Source of the DNA: Alcaligenaceae bacterium SAGV5
GTDB taxonomy: Bacteria > Pseudomonadota > Gammaproteobacteria > Burkholderiales > Burkholderiaceae_B
Reading direction: 5' to 3'
DNA length: 64,000 nucleotides
NCBI GenBank assembly: GCA_009360345.1
Contig: SPDP01000001.1
Span: 1,922,001 to 1,986,000, forward strand
Position 1 is the first letter of the stretch, and each line of letters starts with the position of its first letter. The position numbers and the translations under genes are program-made. Below, one piece after another: positions 8,131-17,926 of the stretch. The notes under the pieces are model-generated. The model searched no databases. It saw only the letters and a list, made by a program, of their open reading frames with translations, and was not told the DNA's origin.

Positions 8131-10337
8131 GTCCGTTGCCGCCAGCCGTTCCCACCGTCCACCAGGCTCCGGCGGACGCGCGCGCCGACCGCGTGGCCGC
8201 CCTGCCGCTCTGGAGCCACCGGATCGTCCGGATCGTGCTGGCCGCCGTGGCCTGCTTCAGCCTGGCCGTGGTCATCACCGCCCCGCTGGAGGCGCTGCCG
8301 CAGCTGCTGCTGTCACTCACCGCCCTGGTGGCCGCGCTGCTGCTGCGCAACGTCGCAGGACGCCTGCCCACCGTATTGATGGTGCTCCTGTCGGCGACGA
8401 TGTCGCTGCGCTACATGTACTGGCGGCTGACCTCGACGCTGGACTTCCAGAGCTGGCTGGACATCGCCTTCGGCTACGGCCTGCTGCTGGCCGAGATCTA
8501 TGCCCTGTCCGTGCTGCTGCTGGGCTACCTGCAGACCATCTGGCCGCTGCGCCGGCTGCCGGCGGCCATGCCCGCCGACCCGGCGAGCTGGCCGTCGGTG
8601 GACATCCTGATCCCGACCTACAACGAGCCGCTCGACGTGGTGAAGCAGTCGGTGCTGACCGCCATCTCGCTGGACTGGCCCTCGGACCGCCTGCACATCT
8701 ACGTGCTGGACGACGGCCGCCGCAAGGAATTCCAGGACTTCTGCTCGGAACTCGGCGTAGGCTACATCGCGCGCAGCAATAACGAATCGGCCAAGGCCGG
8801 CAACCTGAACGCGGCGCTCGAACTGACCAGCAGCGAATTCGTCGCCGTGTTCGACTGCGATCACATCCCGACCCGCTCCTTCCTGCAGATCAGCATAGGC
8901 TGGTTCCTGAAGGATCCCAAGCTGGCGATGCTGCAGACCCCCCACTATTTCTTCTCGGCCGATCCGTTCGAGAAGAACCTGCACACCTTCCGCGCGGTCC
9001 CCAACGAGGGCGAACTGTTCTACGGCCTGGTCCAGGATGGCAACGACCTCTGGAACGCGGCGTTCTTCTGCGGCTCGTGCGCGGTCCTGCGCCGCAGCCA
9101 GCTGGAGGAGGTGGGCGGCATCGCCACCGAGACCGTGACCGAAGACGCCCACACGGCGCTGAAGCTGAACCGGGCGGGGTACAACACGGCCTACCTGGCC
9201 GTCCCCCAGGCGGCCGGGCTGGCGACGGAGAACCTGTCCCGCCACATCGGCCAGCGCGTGCGCTGGGCGCGCGGCATGGCGCAGATCTTCCGCGTCGACA
9301 ATCCGCTGTTCGGCAAGGGCCTGAGCCTGAGCCAGCGCATGTGCTACCTGAACGCCATGCTGCACTTCTTCTATGGCCTGCCGCGCCTGGTGTTCCTGAC
9401 CGCTCCGCTCGCCTTCCTGTTCTTCGGCGCCCATGTGTTCCAGGCTTCGGCCCTGATGATCACCCTGTACGCCTTCCCCCACCTGATCCACGCCAACCTG
9501 ACCAGCTCGCGGATGCAGGGACGCTTCCGCCACTCGTTCTGGAACGAAGTCTACGAATCGGTGCTGGCGTGGTACATCATGCGGCCGGCCATGCTGGCCC
9601 TCATCAACCCCAAGCTGGGGAAGTTCAACGTCACGGCCAAGGGCGGCGCCCAGGGCAAGGCGTGGTTCGACTGGGACATGGCCAAGCCCTACCTCGTGCT
9701 GCTGGCCCTGAACATCGCCGGCCTGATCGCCGGCCTGATCTCGCTGGCCTTCGCAGACTATGACTCGGGCGGCCTGTTCACCCTGGCGATCAACCTGCTC
9801 TGGACCGTCTACAACATCATCATCACCAGCGCGAGCATCGCCGTCGCGCGCGAAGAGCGGCAGTTCCGCTCGCAGCCCCGCGTCGCCGCGCAGATCCAGG
9901 CCATGCTGCGGCTGCCCAACGGCAAGACCATCGCGTGCAGCACCACCGACTACTCCGCGACCGGCCTGGGCATCCAGTTGCCGCCGGAACTGGAACGGCT
10001 GGAGATCGGGCAGGAACTGCACGTGGCCTTGTTCCGCGGCACCGAGCAACGGATCTTCCCCGCCACCGTGGTGTTCTCGACCGACCGTCACCTGGGCCTG
10101 CGCTTCGAGGCGCTGACCCTGCAGCAGCAGGTGGAAATGGCCGAAATGACCTTCGCCCGCGCCGACACCTGGGCCGAGAACTGGGGGCAGAACACCCCCG
10201 ACGCGCCGCTGGTCGGCCTGCGGGAAGTCGTGCGTATCGGCCTGCTCGGCATGAAGCAACTCGCCCTACACGGAGGCCAGGCCCTGCGCGGCCGGCTGGC
10301 AGCCCGTCCTATCCACACCCGGATGAAGAACCGATGA
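8127..10337 (+). CDS. bcsA: Cellulose synthase catalytic subunit with PilZ domain
   Basis: A 736-residue inner-membrane family 2 glycosyltransferase that polymerises UDP-glucose and threads the chain through its own channel. Visible motifs: DDG (195-197), DxD (Asp243/Asp245), TED (338-340), and QRVRW (376-380), all four processive motifs. A C-terminal PilZ domain carries RSQPR (581-585) and DYSATG (608-613), so c-di-GMP activation is expected. GTG start with CGGAGG at 8116-8121. The stop overlaps the bcsB start by ATGA. Membrane helices occur on both sides of the catalytic domain. Confidence 0.97.
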   Translation: MSPLPPAVPTVHQAPADARADRVAALPLWSHRIVRIVLAAVACFSLAVVITAPLEALPQLLLSLTALVAALLLRNVAGRLPTVLMVLLSATMSLRYMYWRLTSTLDFQSWLDIAFGYGLLLAEIYALSVLLLGYLQTIWPLRRLPAAMPADPASWPSVDILIPTYNEPLDVVKQSVLTAISLDWPSDRLHIYVLDDGRRKEFQDFCSELGVGYIARSNNESAKAGNLNAALELTSSEFVAVFDCDHIPTRSFLQISIGWFLKDPKLAMLQTPHYFFSADPFEKNLHTFRAVPNEGELFYGLVQDGNDLWNAAFFCGSCAVLRRSQLEEVGGIATETVTEDAHTALKLNRAGYNTAYLAVPQAAGLATENLSRHIGQRVRWARGMAQIFRVDNPLFGKGLSLSQRMCYLNAMLHFFYGLPRLVFLTAPLAFLFFGAHVFQASALMITLYAFPHLIHANLTSSRMQGRFRHSFWNEVYESVLAWYIMRPAMLALINPKLGKFNVTAKGGAQGKAWFDWDMAKPYLVLLALNIAGLIAGLISLAFADYDSGGLFTLAINLLWTVYNIIITSASIAVAREERQFRSQPRVAAQIQAMLRLPNGKTIACSTTDYSATGLGIQLPPELERLEIGQELHVALFRGTEQRIFPATVVFSTDRHLGLRFEALTLQQQVEMAEMTFARADTWAENWGQNTPDAPLVGLREVVRIGLLGMKQLALHGGQALRGRLAARPIHTRMKNR

Positions 10338-12628
10338 CAACCAGAAATCTTTCGCGCAAGCGCGCGTATCCGACTTCCGCCAAGCCGCTCTCGGTGATGC
10401 TGGCCGCCGCCCTGCTGCTGAACTCGCTGCCGCTGCAGGCCTGGGCAGCCGCGGCCGGCGACGAGGCGCGCGCCAAGCCCGAACAACTGGTGTCGGGAGG
10501 CCGCAACTACGGCGTCACGCTCAAGCAGCTCGGCGCGGGCACGCCCATGGTGATCCGGGGCGTAGAAGGCAGCTTCAGCCTGCCCTTCGACATCCGCGCC
10601 GACGAGGTCGTGTCCTCGGCGCAACTGCGCCTGCGATATACCTATTCGCCCGCGCTGCTGGCCGACCTGTCCCACATCAACGTGCTGGTCAACGGCGAAG
10701 TCGCGGCCTCGGTTCCGGTGCCGAAGGACAGCGCGGGCGAGCCCAAGGAAACCGTCGTCGACCTGCCGTCGCAGCTCATCACGCAGTTCAATAACCTGAA
10801 CGTGCAGCTCATCGGCCACTACACGATGGAGTGCGAGGATCCCCTGCACTCCAGCCTGTGGGCCAACATCAGCAACCGCAGCACGCTGGAACTCACCGTC
10901 ACGCCGCTGGTGCTGGCCAACGACCTGTCCATCCTGCCGCTGCCCTTCTTCGACCGGCGCGACAGCCGGCCGCTGGCGCTACCCTTCGTGTTCGCCGCCG
11001 CGCCGGACAACACCACCCTGGAAGCGGCCGGCATCCTGTCGTCGTGGTTCGGGGCGCTGGCGAGCTACCGGGGCGCGCGCTTCCCCACCGCCGTCAACCA
11101 ACTGCCGGCCAAGGGCAACGCCATCCTGTTGACCACCGGCGAAATGCGCTCGGGCGGACTCGATCTTCCCGCCCCCAGCGGACCGACGGTCACCCTGGTG
11201 CCCAACCCCAACGACATGTACGGCAAGCTGCTGGTGCTGGGCGGCCGCGACGCCAAGGAACTCAAGCGTGCCGCCCAGGCGGTGGTCACCGGCAGCAAGG
11301 CGCTGACCGGCCAGCGCGCGGTCATCACCCAGTTGGCGGAGCTGGAACCGCGCAAACCCTATGACGCGCCCAACTGGCTGCGCAGCGACCGTCCGGTCAA
11401 GTTCGGCGAGCTCGTGTCCCCCGCCAGCCTGAACGTCTCGGGCTTCTCGCCCCCCACCATTCCCGTCGACCTGCGCCTGCCCCCCGACCTGTTCGGCTGG
11501 CGCGAGAGCGGCATCCCGCTGGATCTGCGGTATCGCTACACGCCCCAGCAGTTGTCGACCAGCTCGACCATGACCCTGGGTGTCAACGATCAGTTGGTGA
11601 AGTCCTTCCCGCTGCCGTCGATCGAACGCCTGAACGGCGGCGAGGGACTGCTGGCCAAGCTCCAGACGGACAGCAGCATTCCCGTGCGCGCGCAGCTGGA
11701 ACTGCCCCTCCAGTTGATGCCGCCACGGTCGCGGCTGCAATTCCGCTACCAGTACGACTACATCAAGGAAGGCCAATGCCGCGACGTGATCATCGACAAC
11801 GTCCGCGGCGCGATCGAGCCGGACTCCACGATCGACATCTCCGGCTTCCGGCACTACATCGCCCTGCCTGACCTGGGCGTGTTCCACAACAGCGGCTTCC
11901 CGTTCACCCGGATGGCCGACCTGTCGCAAACCGCCGTCATTCTTCCTGACAACGCGGGCACGGCCGAGTACAGCGCCTACCTGGGCGTGCTGGGCCGCCT
12001 GTCGGAATCGACGGGCTATCCCGCCATGAACGTCACGGTCGCGCGCGCCGACCAGGTGTCGGGCCTGGCGGACAAGGATCTCCTGGTGCTCGCCTCGGGC
12101 GACAACCAGCCCCTGCTCAAGCAGTGGAGCAGCCTGCTGCCCGTCTCGCTGGCCGAGGGCAGCCGCCGCTTCAGCCTGTCGGACTGGGTCTACCAGGCCT
12201 GGAACTGGGTCGTTCCCAACCCGCGCGAGGAAACCGGCCAGGCGCGCAACTCGCTGGCCTTCACCACCGACGGCGCCAGCGTGGTGTTCGCCGGCCTCGA
12301 ATCGCCGCTGCGCAGCGGACGCAGCGTGGTCGCGATCTCGGCCACCCGTCCCGAAGGCCTGGCCGAAGCCGTGGATGCCCTGATCGGCGAGGACCGGACC
12401 GAATTCATCCAGGGCAGCGTGTCCGTCGTGCGCGGCAAGCAGGTCGACTCGCTGGTCTCGGGCCCGACCTACTACGTGGGCTCGCTGGGCTTCTTCAAGA
12501 GCATCCAGTGGTACGCCGCCCGCCAGCCCTGGATCCTGCTGCTGCTTGCCGTGCTCGGCATCGCCGTGCTGGGCATCCTGGTCTACATCGCGCTTCGCGC
12601 CCGGGCGGCCCGCCGCCTGAACGCCTGA
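10334..12628 (+). CDS. bcsB: Cellulose synthase periplasmic subunit B
   Basis: A 764-residue partner of BcsA that guides the glucan through the periplasm. It has a signal peptide (residues 1 to about 38, ending LPLQAWAAAA), repeated carbohydrate-binding/flavodoxin-like modules with the family's GHYTMECEDP motif near residue 160, and a single C-terminal anchor helix (last 30 residues). The ATG at 10334 overlaps the bcsA stop; longer in-frame extensions run into bcsA and are not used. Order bcsA-bcsB-bcsZ-bcsC is the classical one. Confidence 0.96.
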   Translation: MTTRNLSRKRAYPTSAKPLSVMLAAALLLNSLPLQAWAAAAGDEARAKPEQLVSGGRNYGVTLKQLGAGTPMVIRGVEGSFSLPFDIRADEVVSSAQLRLRYTYSPALLADLSHINVLVNGEVAASVPVPKDSAGEPKETVVDLPSQLITQFNNLNVQLIGHYTMECEDPLHSSLWANISNRSTLELTVTPLVLANDLSILPLPFFDRRDSRPLALPFVFAAAPDNTTLEAAGILSSWFGALASYRGARFPTAVNQLPAKGNAILLTTGEMRSGGLDLPAPSGPTVTLVPNPNDMYGKLLVLGGRDAKELKRAAQAVVTGSKALTGQRAVITQLAELEPRKPYDAPNWLRSDRPVKFGELVSPASLNVSGFSPPTIPVDLRLPPDLFGWRESGIPLDLRYRYTPQQLSTSSTMTLGVNDQLVKSFPLPSIERLNGGEGLLAKLQTDSSIPVRAQLELPLQLMPPRSRLQFRYQYDYIKEGQCRDVIIDNVRGAIEPDSTIDISGFRHYIALPDLGVFHNSGFPFTRMADLSQTAVILPDNAGTAEYSAYLGVLGRLSESTGYPAMNVTVARADQVSGLADKDLLVLASGDNQPLLKQWSSLLPVSLAEGSRRFSLSDWVYQAWNWVVPNPREETGQARNSLAFTTDGASVVFAGLESPLRSGRSVVAISATRPEGLAEAVDALIGEDRTEFIQGSVSVVRGKQVDSLVSGPTYYVGSLGFFKSIQWYAARQPWILLLLAVLGIAVLGILVYIALRARAARRLNA

Positions 12629-12645
12629 GCGATGCCGGTCGCGAG

Positions 12646-13869
12646 ATGAGGGCTTACCCAACCATCAGGCGGCCGTCATGGCGCCTGGCCGCCATGGTCC
12701 TGGCGCTGTCGTCCGTGCTGGCCGCGCCGGCCGCCGCCCGCGCGGACGGCGTGGCCGCCTGCGCGCCCGCCTGGCCGCTCTGGCAGGCATTCGGGACGCA
12801 CTTCATCCAGCGCGACGGCCGGGTGCTGGATGCCAGCACCCCGCGCCTGCATTCCTCGTCCGAAGGGCAATCCTACGGCATGTTCTTCGCCCTGGTGGCC
12901 AACGACCCGGCCGCCTTCGACAAGATGTGGCGCTGGGCCGTCGACAACCTGGCCGGCGGCGACATAGGCGCCCGGCTGCCCGCCTGGCACTGGGGCAAGC
13001 GCGAAGACGGCAGTTGGGGCGTGCTGGACGACAACTCCGCCTCGGACGCCGACCTCTGGTTCGCCTATGCGCTGTTCGAGGCAGCCGACAGATGGCACCG
13101 CGACGACTACCTGCGCGACGCGCGGGCCCTCGTCGCGCGCATCGAAGCCGAGGAAACCGTCGAACTGCCGGGCCTGGGCCCCATGCTGCTTCCCGGCCGC
13201 CGCAGCTTCGCGCGGCCGGACTCGCTCTGGCAGATCAACCCCAGCTACCTGCCGCTGCCGCTGCTGCGCCGGCTGGCCACGGTTTCACCGTCGGGCCCGT
13301 GGGCCCGGATCGCGGACAATACCGCGGCCCTGCTGGCAGCCGTCAGCCCCAAGGGTTTCGTGGCCGACTGGGTCGCCTACCGCGGCGCATCGCCCACCAG
13401 CGGCCTGTTCGTGGTCGATCCCCTCAAGGGCGACCCGGGCAGCTACGATGCCATCCGCACCTACCTGTGGGCCGGCATGGCCCCGACCGACGATCCGCTG
13501 GCCGCGCCCATGCTCCAGGCCCTGCGCGGCATGGCCGCCGCGACCGCGAGTACCGGCACGCCGCCCGAGCGCGTACGCGCCATGACCGGCCGTACCGAGG
13601 GCACGGGACCGTTCGGCTTCTCGTCGGCGCTGGTACCCTATTTCACGGCCAAGAAGCAGCCCTGGCTGGCCGATCTGCAACGGCGACGCGCCCAGGCCCT
13701 GCTGGATGAAAGCCTGCGCACGGCCGGCCCCGGTCGCCAGCCTCCGTATTACGACGTCGTGCTCAGCCTGTTCGGATTGGGTTGGGCCGAAGAACGTTAT
13801 CGATTTCTGAGCACTGGACAAGTGCAACTATCCTGGGAGAAAACATGTCCGCCCACCATCGCTCGCTAG
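12646..13869 (+). CDS. bcsZ: Cellulose-operon endoglucanase, GH8
   Basis: A 407-residue secreted endo-1,4-beta-glucanase of family GH8, which trims glucan chains in the periplasm during cellulose export. A signal peptide spans about residues 1-33. The likely catalytic acid is Glu73 in SSEGQSYGMF, and Asp134 in NSASDADLWFA is the second conserved acid. The ATG at 12646, 17 bases after bcsB, gives a proper signal peptide. The 3' end overlaps the bcsC start by 25 bases. Confidence 0.95.
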   Translation: MRAYPTIRRPSWRLAAMVLALSSVLAAPAAARADGVAACAPAWPLWQAFGTHFIQRDGRVLDASTPRLHSSSEGQSYGMFFALVANDPAAFDKMWRWAVDNLAGGDIGARLPAWHWGKREDGSWGVLDDNSASDADLWFAYALFEAADRWHRDDYLRDARALVARIEAEETVELPGLGPMLLPGRRSFARPDSLWQINPSYLPLPLLRRLATVSPSGPWARIADNTAALLAAVSPKGFVADWVAYRGASPTSGLFVVDPLKGDPGSYDAIRTYLWAGMAPTDDPLAAPMLQALRGMAAATASTGTPPERVRAMTGRTEGTGPFGFSSALVPYFTAKKQPWLADLQRRRAQALLDESLRTAGPGRQPPYYDVVLSLFGLGWAEERYRFLSTGQVQLSWEKTCPPTIAR

Positions 13870-16800
13870 CGGCCCGGCGCCGGGCCGCCCCAGGCCAGGG
13901 CGACGCCCCCACCGGGGGCCGCCGCCCGGCGGCCGGGGGTGGTTTCCTGACGGCCGGCCTGCTGGCCGCGCTTGCCATTTCCCCTGGCCTGAACGCGCAG
14001 ACCCCGCCCGCGGCTCCGGCGCAGACGCCTCCGGCCACGACCTCCTCGCTGCTCGAACAAGGCCGCTACTGGCAGGCCCGCAACAACGATGCGCGCGCCG
14101 CGGAAGCCTGGGGACGCCTGTTGCAGGCGGAGCCCGCGAATGCCGAGGCGCTGTACAACCTCGGCTTGCTCGAGCTGAAGGCCAACCGCCCCGCCCGCGC
14201 CCGGGAATACCTGGCGCAGTTGCGCGCATCGGGCGCGGCCGACCTCGACGCGGCGCGCCTGGAGCAAGAGATCAACCTGCGCGCCGGCGATAATCCGAAA
14301 GCGCTCGAACAGGCCCGGCTGCTGGCCAGCTCGGGGGAACTCGACAAAGCCGTGGCGCAATACCGGACCGTGTTCGGCGGCAAGACGCCGCAAGGCCGGA
14401 TCGCGCTGGAATACTACGGCTACCTTGGCTACACCAACGACGGCTGGGACGAGGCCCGCCAAGGCCTGGAACGGCTGCAGCGCGAAAGCCCCGACAACGT
14501 CCAGGTCTCGCTCACGCTGGCCAAGCTGCTGACCCGCAAGGAAAGCACCCGGGCCGAGGGCATCCGCCGGCTGGCCAGGCTGTCGTCCCGCCAGGACGTC
14601 GGCGGCGACGCCGACGAAAGCTGGCGGGCGGCGTTGACCTGGTACGGTGATCCCCGCCCCGCCGACGCGCCGCTGTTCGAGGCCTACCTGAAAGCGCATC
14701 CGAACGATACCGAAATCCGCCAGCAATACAGCCGCACGCGCAAGGCCGGCAGCAGCACCGCGGCCCGCTCCGTGGCGCCCTCGCCGCAAGACACGCAGCT
14801 GAGCCGCGCGTTCAAGGAGTTGGAAGGCGGCAACCTCGACAGCGCCGAGGCCGACCTCACCGCCCTGCTCCAGGCCAATCCCAACCACGCCGACGCGCTG
14901 GGAGGCATGGGTGTCCTGCGCCTCAAGCAGGAGCGCCCCGACGAGGCCGTGGAATTCCTCACGCGCGCCACGCGGCAGCCGCGCGCGCGCGGTGGCTGGC
15001 AACAGGTGCTGGGCGTCGCCCGCTACTGGTCGCTCAACGCCAGCGCCGAACGCGCACGCGAGGCCGGCGAACTGGAGAAGGCGCAGCAGCAGTTGGAACA
15101 GGCCGTCAAGCTGTCGCAGAACGACCGGACGGCCGAGGTCGCGCTGGGAGGCGTGCTGGCCGAACGCGGCCAATACACGCAAGCCGAGAAAATCTTCCGC
15201 GGCGTGCTGGCGCGCGACAAGGACAACCTTGCCGCGCTGCAAGGCCTGGTGAACGTACTGGCGCAGACCGACCGCATGGAAGAAGCGCTGCGGCTGGTTT
15301 CGCAACTGAGTCCGGCCGACCAGCAGAAGATAGGCAGCGTCGGCCAGTTGCGCGCCACCCAGGCACGCAACGATGCCCGCAAGGCGAGCGACCGGGGCGA
15401 CTATGCCGCCGCGCAGCGGCTGCTGGAAGACGGCCTGCGCGCGAATCCCGACGATGCTTGGCTGCGCCTGGACCTGGCGCGCCTGTACCTGAAGACGGGC
15501 AGCATCGCCGAAGCGCGGGGCGTGGTCGACGGCCTGCTGCTGACCAACCCCGACGATCCCGGCGCGCTGCAGGCCAGCGCCCTCTTGTCCGCCGAAGTCC
15601 AGGACTGGGACGCGGCGCTCAAGACGCTGGACAGGATCCCGGCGCGCAACCGGACCAAGGACGTCATCGACCTGCAGAAACTCGCCTGGACCCAATACCA
15701 GGTGTCCCAGGCGGTCAAGCTCGCGCGGGCGGGCCAGCCGGACCAGGCCAAGGCCATCCTCGCTCAGTTGGAGCCCGAGGTGGCGCAGAATCCGGGCCTG
15801 CTCGGTTCGCTCGCGTCGGCCTACATCGACGCCGGCGACAACATGCATGCCCTGGGCATGCTGCGCCAGGCCGTGGCCCGCACGGCCACGCCCGACAACG
15901 ACCTGCTGCTGCAATACGCGGTCGTGCTGCTCAAGACCGACCAGGACGCGGAGGCCGCGGGCATCCTGCGGCAGTTGCAGACCCAGACGCTGAACGATCG
16001 GCAGACCCGCAGTTTCGAAGACCTGCGCAAGCTCTATACCGTGCGCCAGGCCGAGGCGCTGCGCCAGCGTGGCCGCATCGCCGACGCCTACGACGTGCTG
16101 GCGCCGATGCTGGCCAAGTATCCCAACGACCCGCTGGTCGTGGGGGCGCTCGCGCGCATGTACTCGGCGGCCGGCGACGGCGCCAAGGCCCTGGCCCTGC
16201 ACCGGCAATTGCTGGAGAAGGATCCCGACAATGCCGAACTGCTGACCGCCGCCGCCCAGGCCGCGGTACAGGCCCGGAATACCGACTACGCCGAGGCCGC
16301 GCTGGCCAAGGCCGTCAGCCTGCAACCGCGCAACCCGACGGTACTGGCATCGGTCGGCCGGGTCTACAACAGCATGGGCAGGAGCGGCAAGGCGGCGGAA
16401 TACCTGAAGGCGGCGCTGGCCGCGCAGGCCGCGGCCAAGGTCCCGGCCGCCCAGCAGACCGCGGCGGCACCGGCCCCGCGGGCCAACGACGACAATCCCT
16501 TCGCCAGCCTGCCCGGCCAGATCCGCAGCAGTCCACCGGCCCAGCGCGTGGCCGGCGCGGCGCCGACGGACGGGGCCACCGTCTCCTACGGCGGGCCGGT
16601 CTTCGGCGATCCGATCACCGCGCCCGCGGCCTACGCCGCGGCGGCACGCCAGGACGGCGGACGCGCGCCCGCGGCGGCCACGCCCACGGCCGCGCGTACC
16701 GCGCCCATCGCCGCGGCACGCGCCTCGTCCAGCACGGAACCCTCGCCGGTCATCTCGTCGGTCCGCGCCGACCTGGAGCCGGCGACCGTCCAGGCGCCCT

Positions 16801-16874
16801 TCGTCGCCACGGTGTCGGCACCGCCTCCGGGCACCGTCCCGCCGCCCTCCCCCGGGGCCATCCCCGATGGGTAA
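13845..16874 (+). CDS. bcsC: Cellulose synthase operon protein C, lacking the C-terminal barrel
   Basis: A 1009-residue periplasmic TPR protein of the BcsC family, which links the synthase to the outer membrane. A Gly/Arg-rich N-terminus with a possible signal segment (residues about 30-50) precedes TPR repeats from about 55 to 850, then an Ala/Pro-rich tail. Family members are usually 1150-1300 residues because a beta-barrel of about 340 residues forms the outer-membrane pore. Here the frame stops in the linker (tail ends PSPGAIPDG) and no barrel is encoded in the 500 bases after it. GGGAGA at 13835 supports the start. Either a 3' deletion or a barrel supplied elsewhere. Confidence 0.88.
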   Translation: MSAHHRSLAARRRAAPGQGDAPTGGRRPAAGGGFLTAGLLAALAISPGLNAQTPPAAPAQTPPATTSSLLEQGRYWQARNNDARAAEAWGRLLQAEPANAEALYNLGLLELKANRPARAREYLAQLRASGAADLDAARLEQEINLRAGDNPKALEQARLLASSGELDKAVAQYRTVFGGKTPQGRIALEYYGYLGYTNDGWDEARQGLERLQRESPDNVQVSLTLAKLLTRKESTRAEGIRRLARLSSRQDVGGDADESWRAALTWYGDPRPADAPLFEAYLKAHPNDTEIRQQYSRTRKAGSSTAARSVAPSPQDTQLSRAFKELEGGNLDSAEADLTALLQANPNHADALGGMGVLRLKQERPDEAVEFLTRATRQPRARGGWQQVLGVARYWSLNASAERAREAGELEKAQQQLEQAVKLSQNDRTAEVALGGVLAERGQYTQAEKIFRGVLARDKDNLAALQGLVNVLAQTDRMEEALRLVSQLSPADQQKIGSVGQLRATQARNDARKASDRGDYAAAQRLLEDGLRANPDDAWLRLDLARLYLKTGSIAEARGVVDGLLLTNPDDPGALQASALLSAEVQDWDAALKTLDRIPARNRTKDVIDLQKLAWTQYQVSQAVKLARAGQPDQAKAILAQLEPEVAQNPGLLGSLASAYIDAGDNMHALGMLRQAVARTATPDNDLLLQYAVVLLKTDQDAEAAGILRQLQTQTLNDRQTRSFEDLRKLYTVRQAEALRQRGRIADAYDVLAPMLAKYPNDPLVVGALARMYSAAGDGAKALALHRQLLEKDPDNAELLTAAAQAAVQARNTDYAEAALAKAVSLQPRNPTVLASVGRVYNSMGRSGKAAEYLKAALAAQAAAKVPAAQQTAAAPAPRANDDNPFASLPGQIRSSPPAQRVAGAAPTDGATVSYGGPVFGDPITAPAAYAAAARQDGGRAPAAATPTAARTAPIAAARASSSTEPSPVISSVRADLEPATVQAPFVATVSAPPPGTVPPPSPGAIPDG

Positions 16875-16910
16875 AGAACATGAATGCCGATTCAGCCTAG
16901 CCCCACTCAG

Positions 16911-16968
16911 CCGGTCCGCCGTCCGCCAGTGCCCCCCTGGGGGGGCGTCCGAAGGGCGTAGGGGGGTG
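16911..16968 (+). repeat. Dispersed hairpin repeat, copy A
   Basis: A GGTCCGCCGTCCGCC segment, a C6/G7 hairpin (about 16931-16946) and GCGTCCGAAGGGCGTAGGGGGG. Shared with copies at 19195, 53747 and 55403. It lies between bcsC and the SRP RNA gene, at the point where the BcsC barrel would have begun. Confidence 0.7.
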
Positions 16969-16983
16969 GTGCTATACTTTCGT

Positions 16984-17083
16984 TGGCGGGCCCCTTCGCA
17001 TGGCGGAGCGGTGAATCTGGTCAGGTCGGGAACGAAGCAGCCATAGCTGTAAACCGTCAGTGCCGAAGTCAGGCTCGCCACCC
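16984..17083 (+). ncRNA. ffs: 4.5S RNA (signal recognition particle RNA, small bacterial type)
   Basis: About 100 bases. The conserved SRP domain IV core GGTCAGGTCGGGAACGAAGC lies near 17019-17038 and is followed by AGCC. The ends pair: TGGCGGGCC (16984-16992) with GGCTCGCCA (17072-17080), one G-U pair. A -10-like TATACT sits at 16973-16978. It pairs with Ffh to target membrane proteins. Exact ends are estimated from the helix. Confidence 0.93.
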
Positions 17084-17405
17084 AATTCCGCCTCCCTGGG
17101 CACTAAAAACCACACAACCCGGGGCAGGCACTTGGAAAAACCACTTTTTTGCGGTTACCATTAGTTCATCTCGGGCTCTACGCCGACCGATTCCGGCGCC
17201 TACCTGCCCCGCTCCCCTCGCGTTTCGCGCTTCCCACGCATCGCCCAGGGGTACTCCCGTCAGGATCCGCGCATATAAAAAAATTCCCCGCAGGGGTCTG
17301 GAATCCAAGCACACGCGCCCACATGTATCTATCGATTCACATACCCGTTTACCGCGCACTGCACCACTCTTCTTGCGCTTTGCGCACACCTCCAGAAGGA
17401 AAACC
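17084..17405 (+). other. 322-base intergenic region before trxA
   Basis: No gene supported. Contains T- and A-runs (about 17144-17152 and 17275-17284) and probably the trxA promoter. An in-frame extension of trxA through this region exists but has no protein-like character. Confidence 0.4.
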
Positions 17406-17732
17406 ATGAGCGACGCGATCAAGCACGTGAGCGACTCCAGCTTCGATGCCGACGTACTTCAAGCCAATGAGCCTGTCCTGGTCGATTACTGGGCGGAATG
17501 GTGCGGCCCCTGCAAGATGATCGCCCCGATCCTGGAAGAGGCCGCTTCCCAGTACCAAGGCAAGCTGACGGTCGCCAAGCTGAACGTCGACGACAACAAC
17601 GCCACGGCGGCCAAGTACGGCATCCGCGGCATTCCGACCCTGATGCTGTTCAAGAACGGCCAGGTCGTGGCAACCAAGGTCGGCGCGCTGTCCAAGTCGC
17701 AGCTCACCGCATTCCTGGACAGCTCGCTGTAA
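17406..17732 (+). CDS. trxA: Thioredoxin 1
   Basis: A 108-residue cytoplasmic thioredoxin that reduces protein disulfides, itself reduced by thioredoxin reductase. The active site is WCGPC near residue 33, and the cis-proline loop is [11 protein letters not shown] near residue 72. Length is standard. GAAGGA lies eight bases before the ATG. rho follows in the same direction, an arrangement common in proteobacteria. Confidence 0.98.
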   Translation: MSDAIKHVSDSSFDADVLQANEPVLVDYWAEWCGPCKMIAPILEEAASQYQGKLTVAKLNVDDNNATAAKYGIRGIPTLMLFKNGQVVATKVGALSKSQLTAFLDSSL

Positions 17733-17748
17733 ACAGGTAGCAAGCCAC

Positions 17749-17773
17749 GGACCGGCCCAGCGCCGGTCCTTTC
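17749..17773 (+). terminator. Possible weak terminator after trxA
   Basis: Stem GGACCGGC (17749-17756) with GCCGGTCC (17762-17769), a 5-base loop and only three Ts. Read-through into rho is possible. Confidence 0.5.
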
Positions 17774-17926
17774 CGATCAACCTTTACCACGCCCTCTCCT
17801 TGCGCACCGGCGGTGCGCCCCGGCCTCGGGATCCAGCCTCCGCCCCAAGAGCAACCAATGCTCTGCGCAAAGTCCTCCAGCGAGGACGTGTCGTCACCAA
17901 GAACTCCCCCCGGAGCTTTACCCGAG

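Noticed and set aside
13866..17081. Very long minus-strand reading frame opposite bcsC
   Set aside because: High-GC shadow: the plus strand shows a clear TPR protein, and the minus frame is rich in Arg/Gly/Leu without any motif. The same applies to the minus frames at 42016-44907, 3645-5798 and 8313-10259.
16875..17400. A separate BcsC barrel gene after the BcsC stop
   Set aside because: No frame here has barrel-like sequence; the SRP RNA gene and trxA fill the space.
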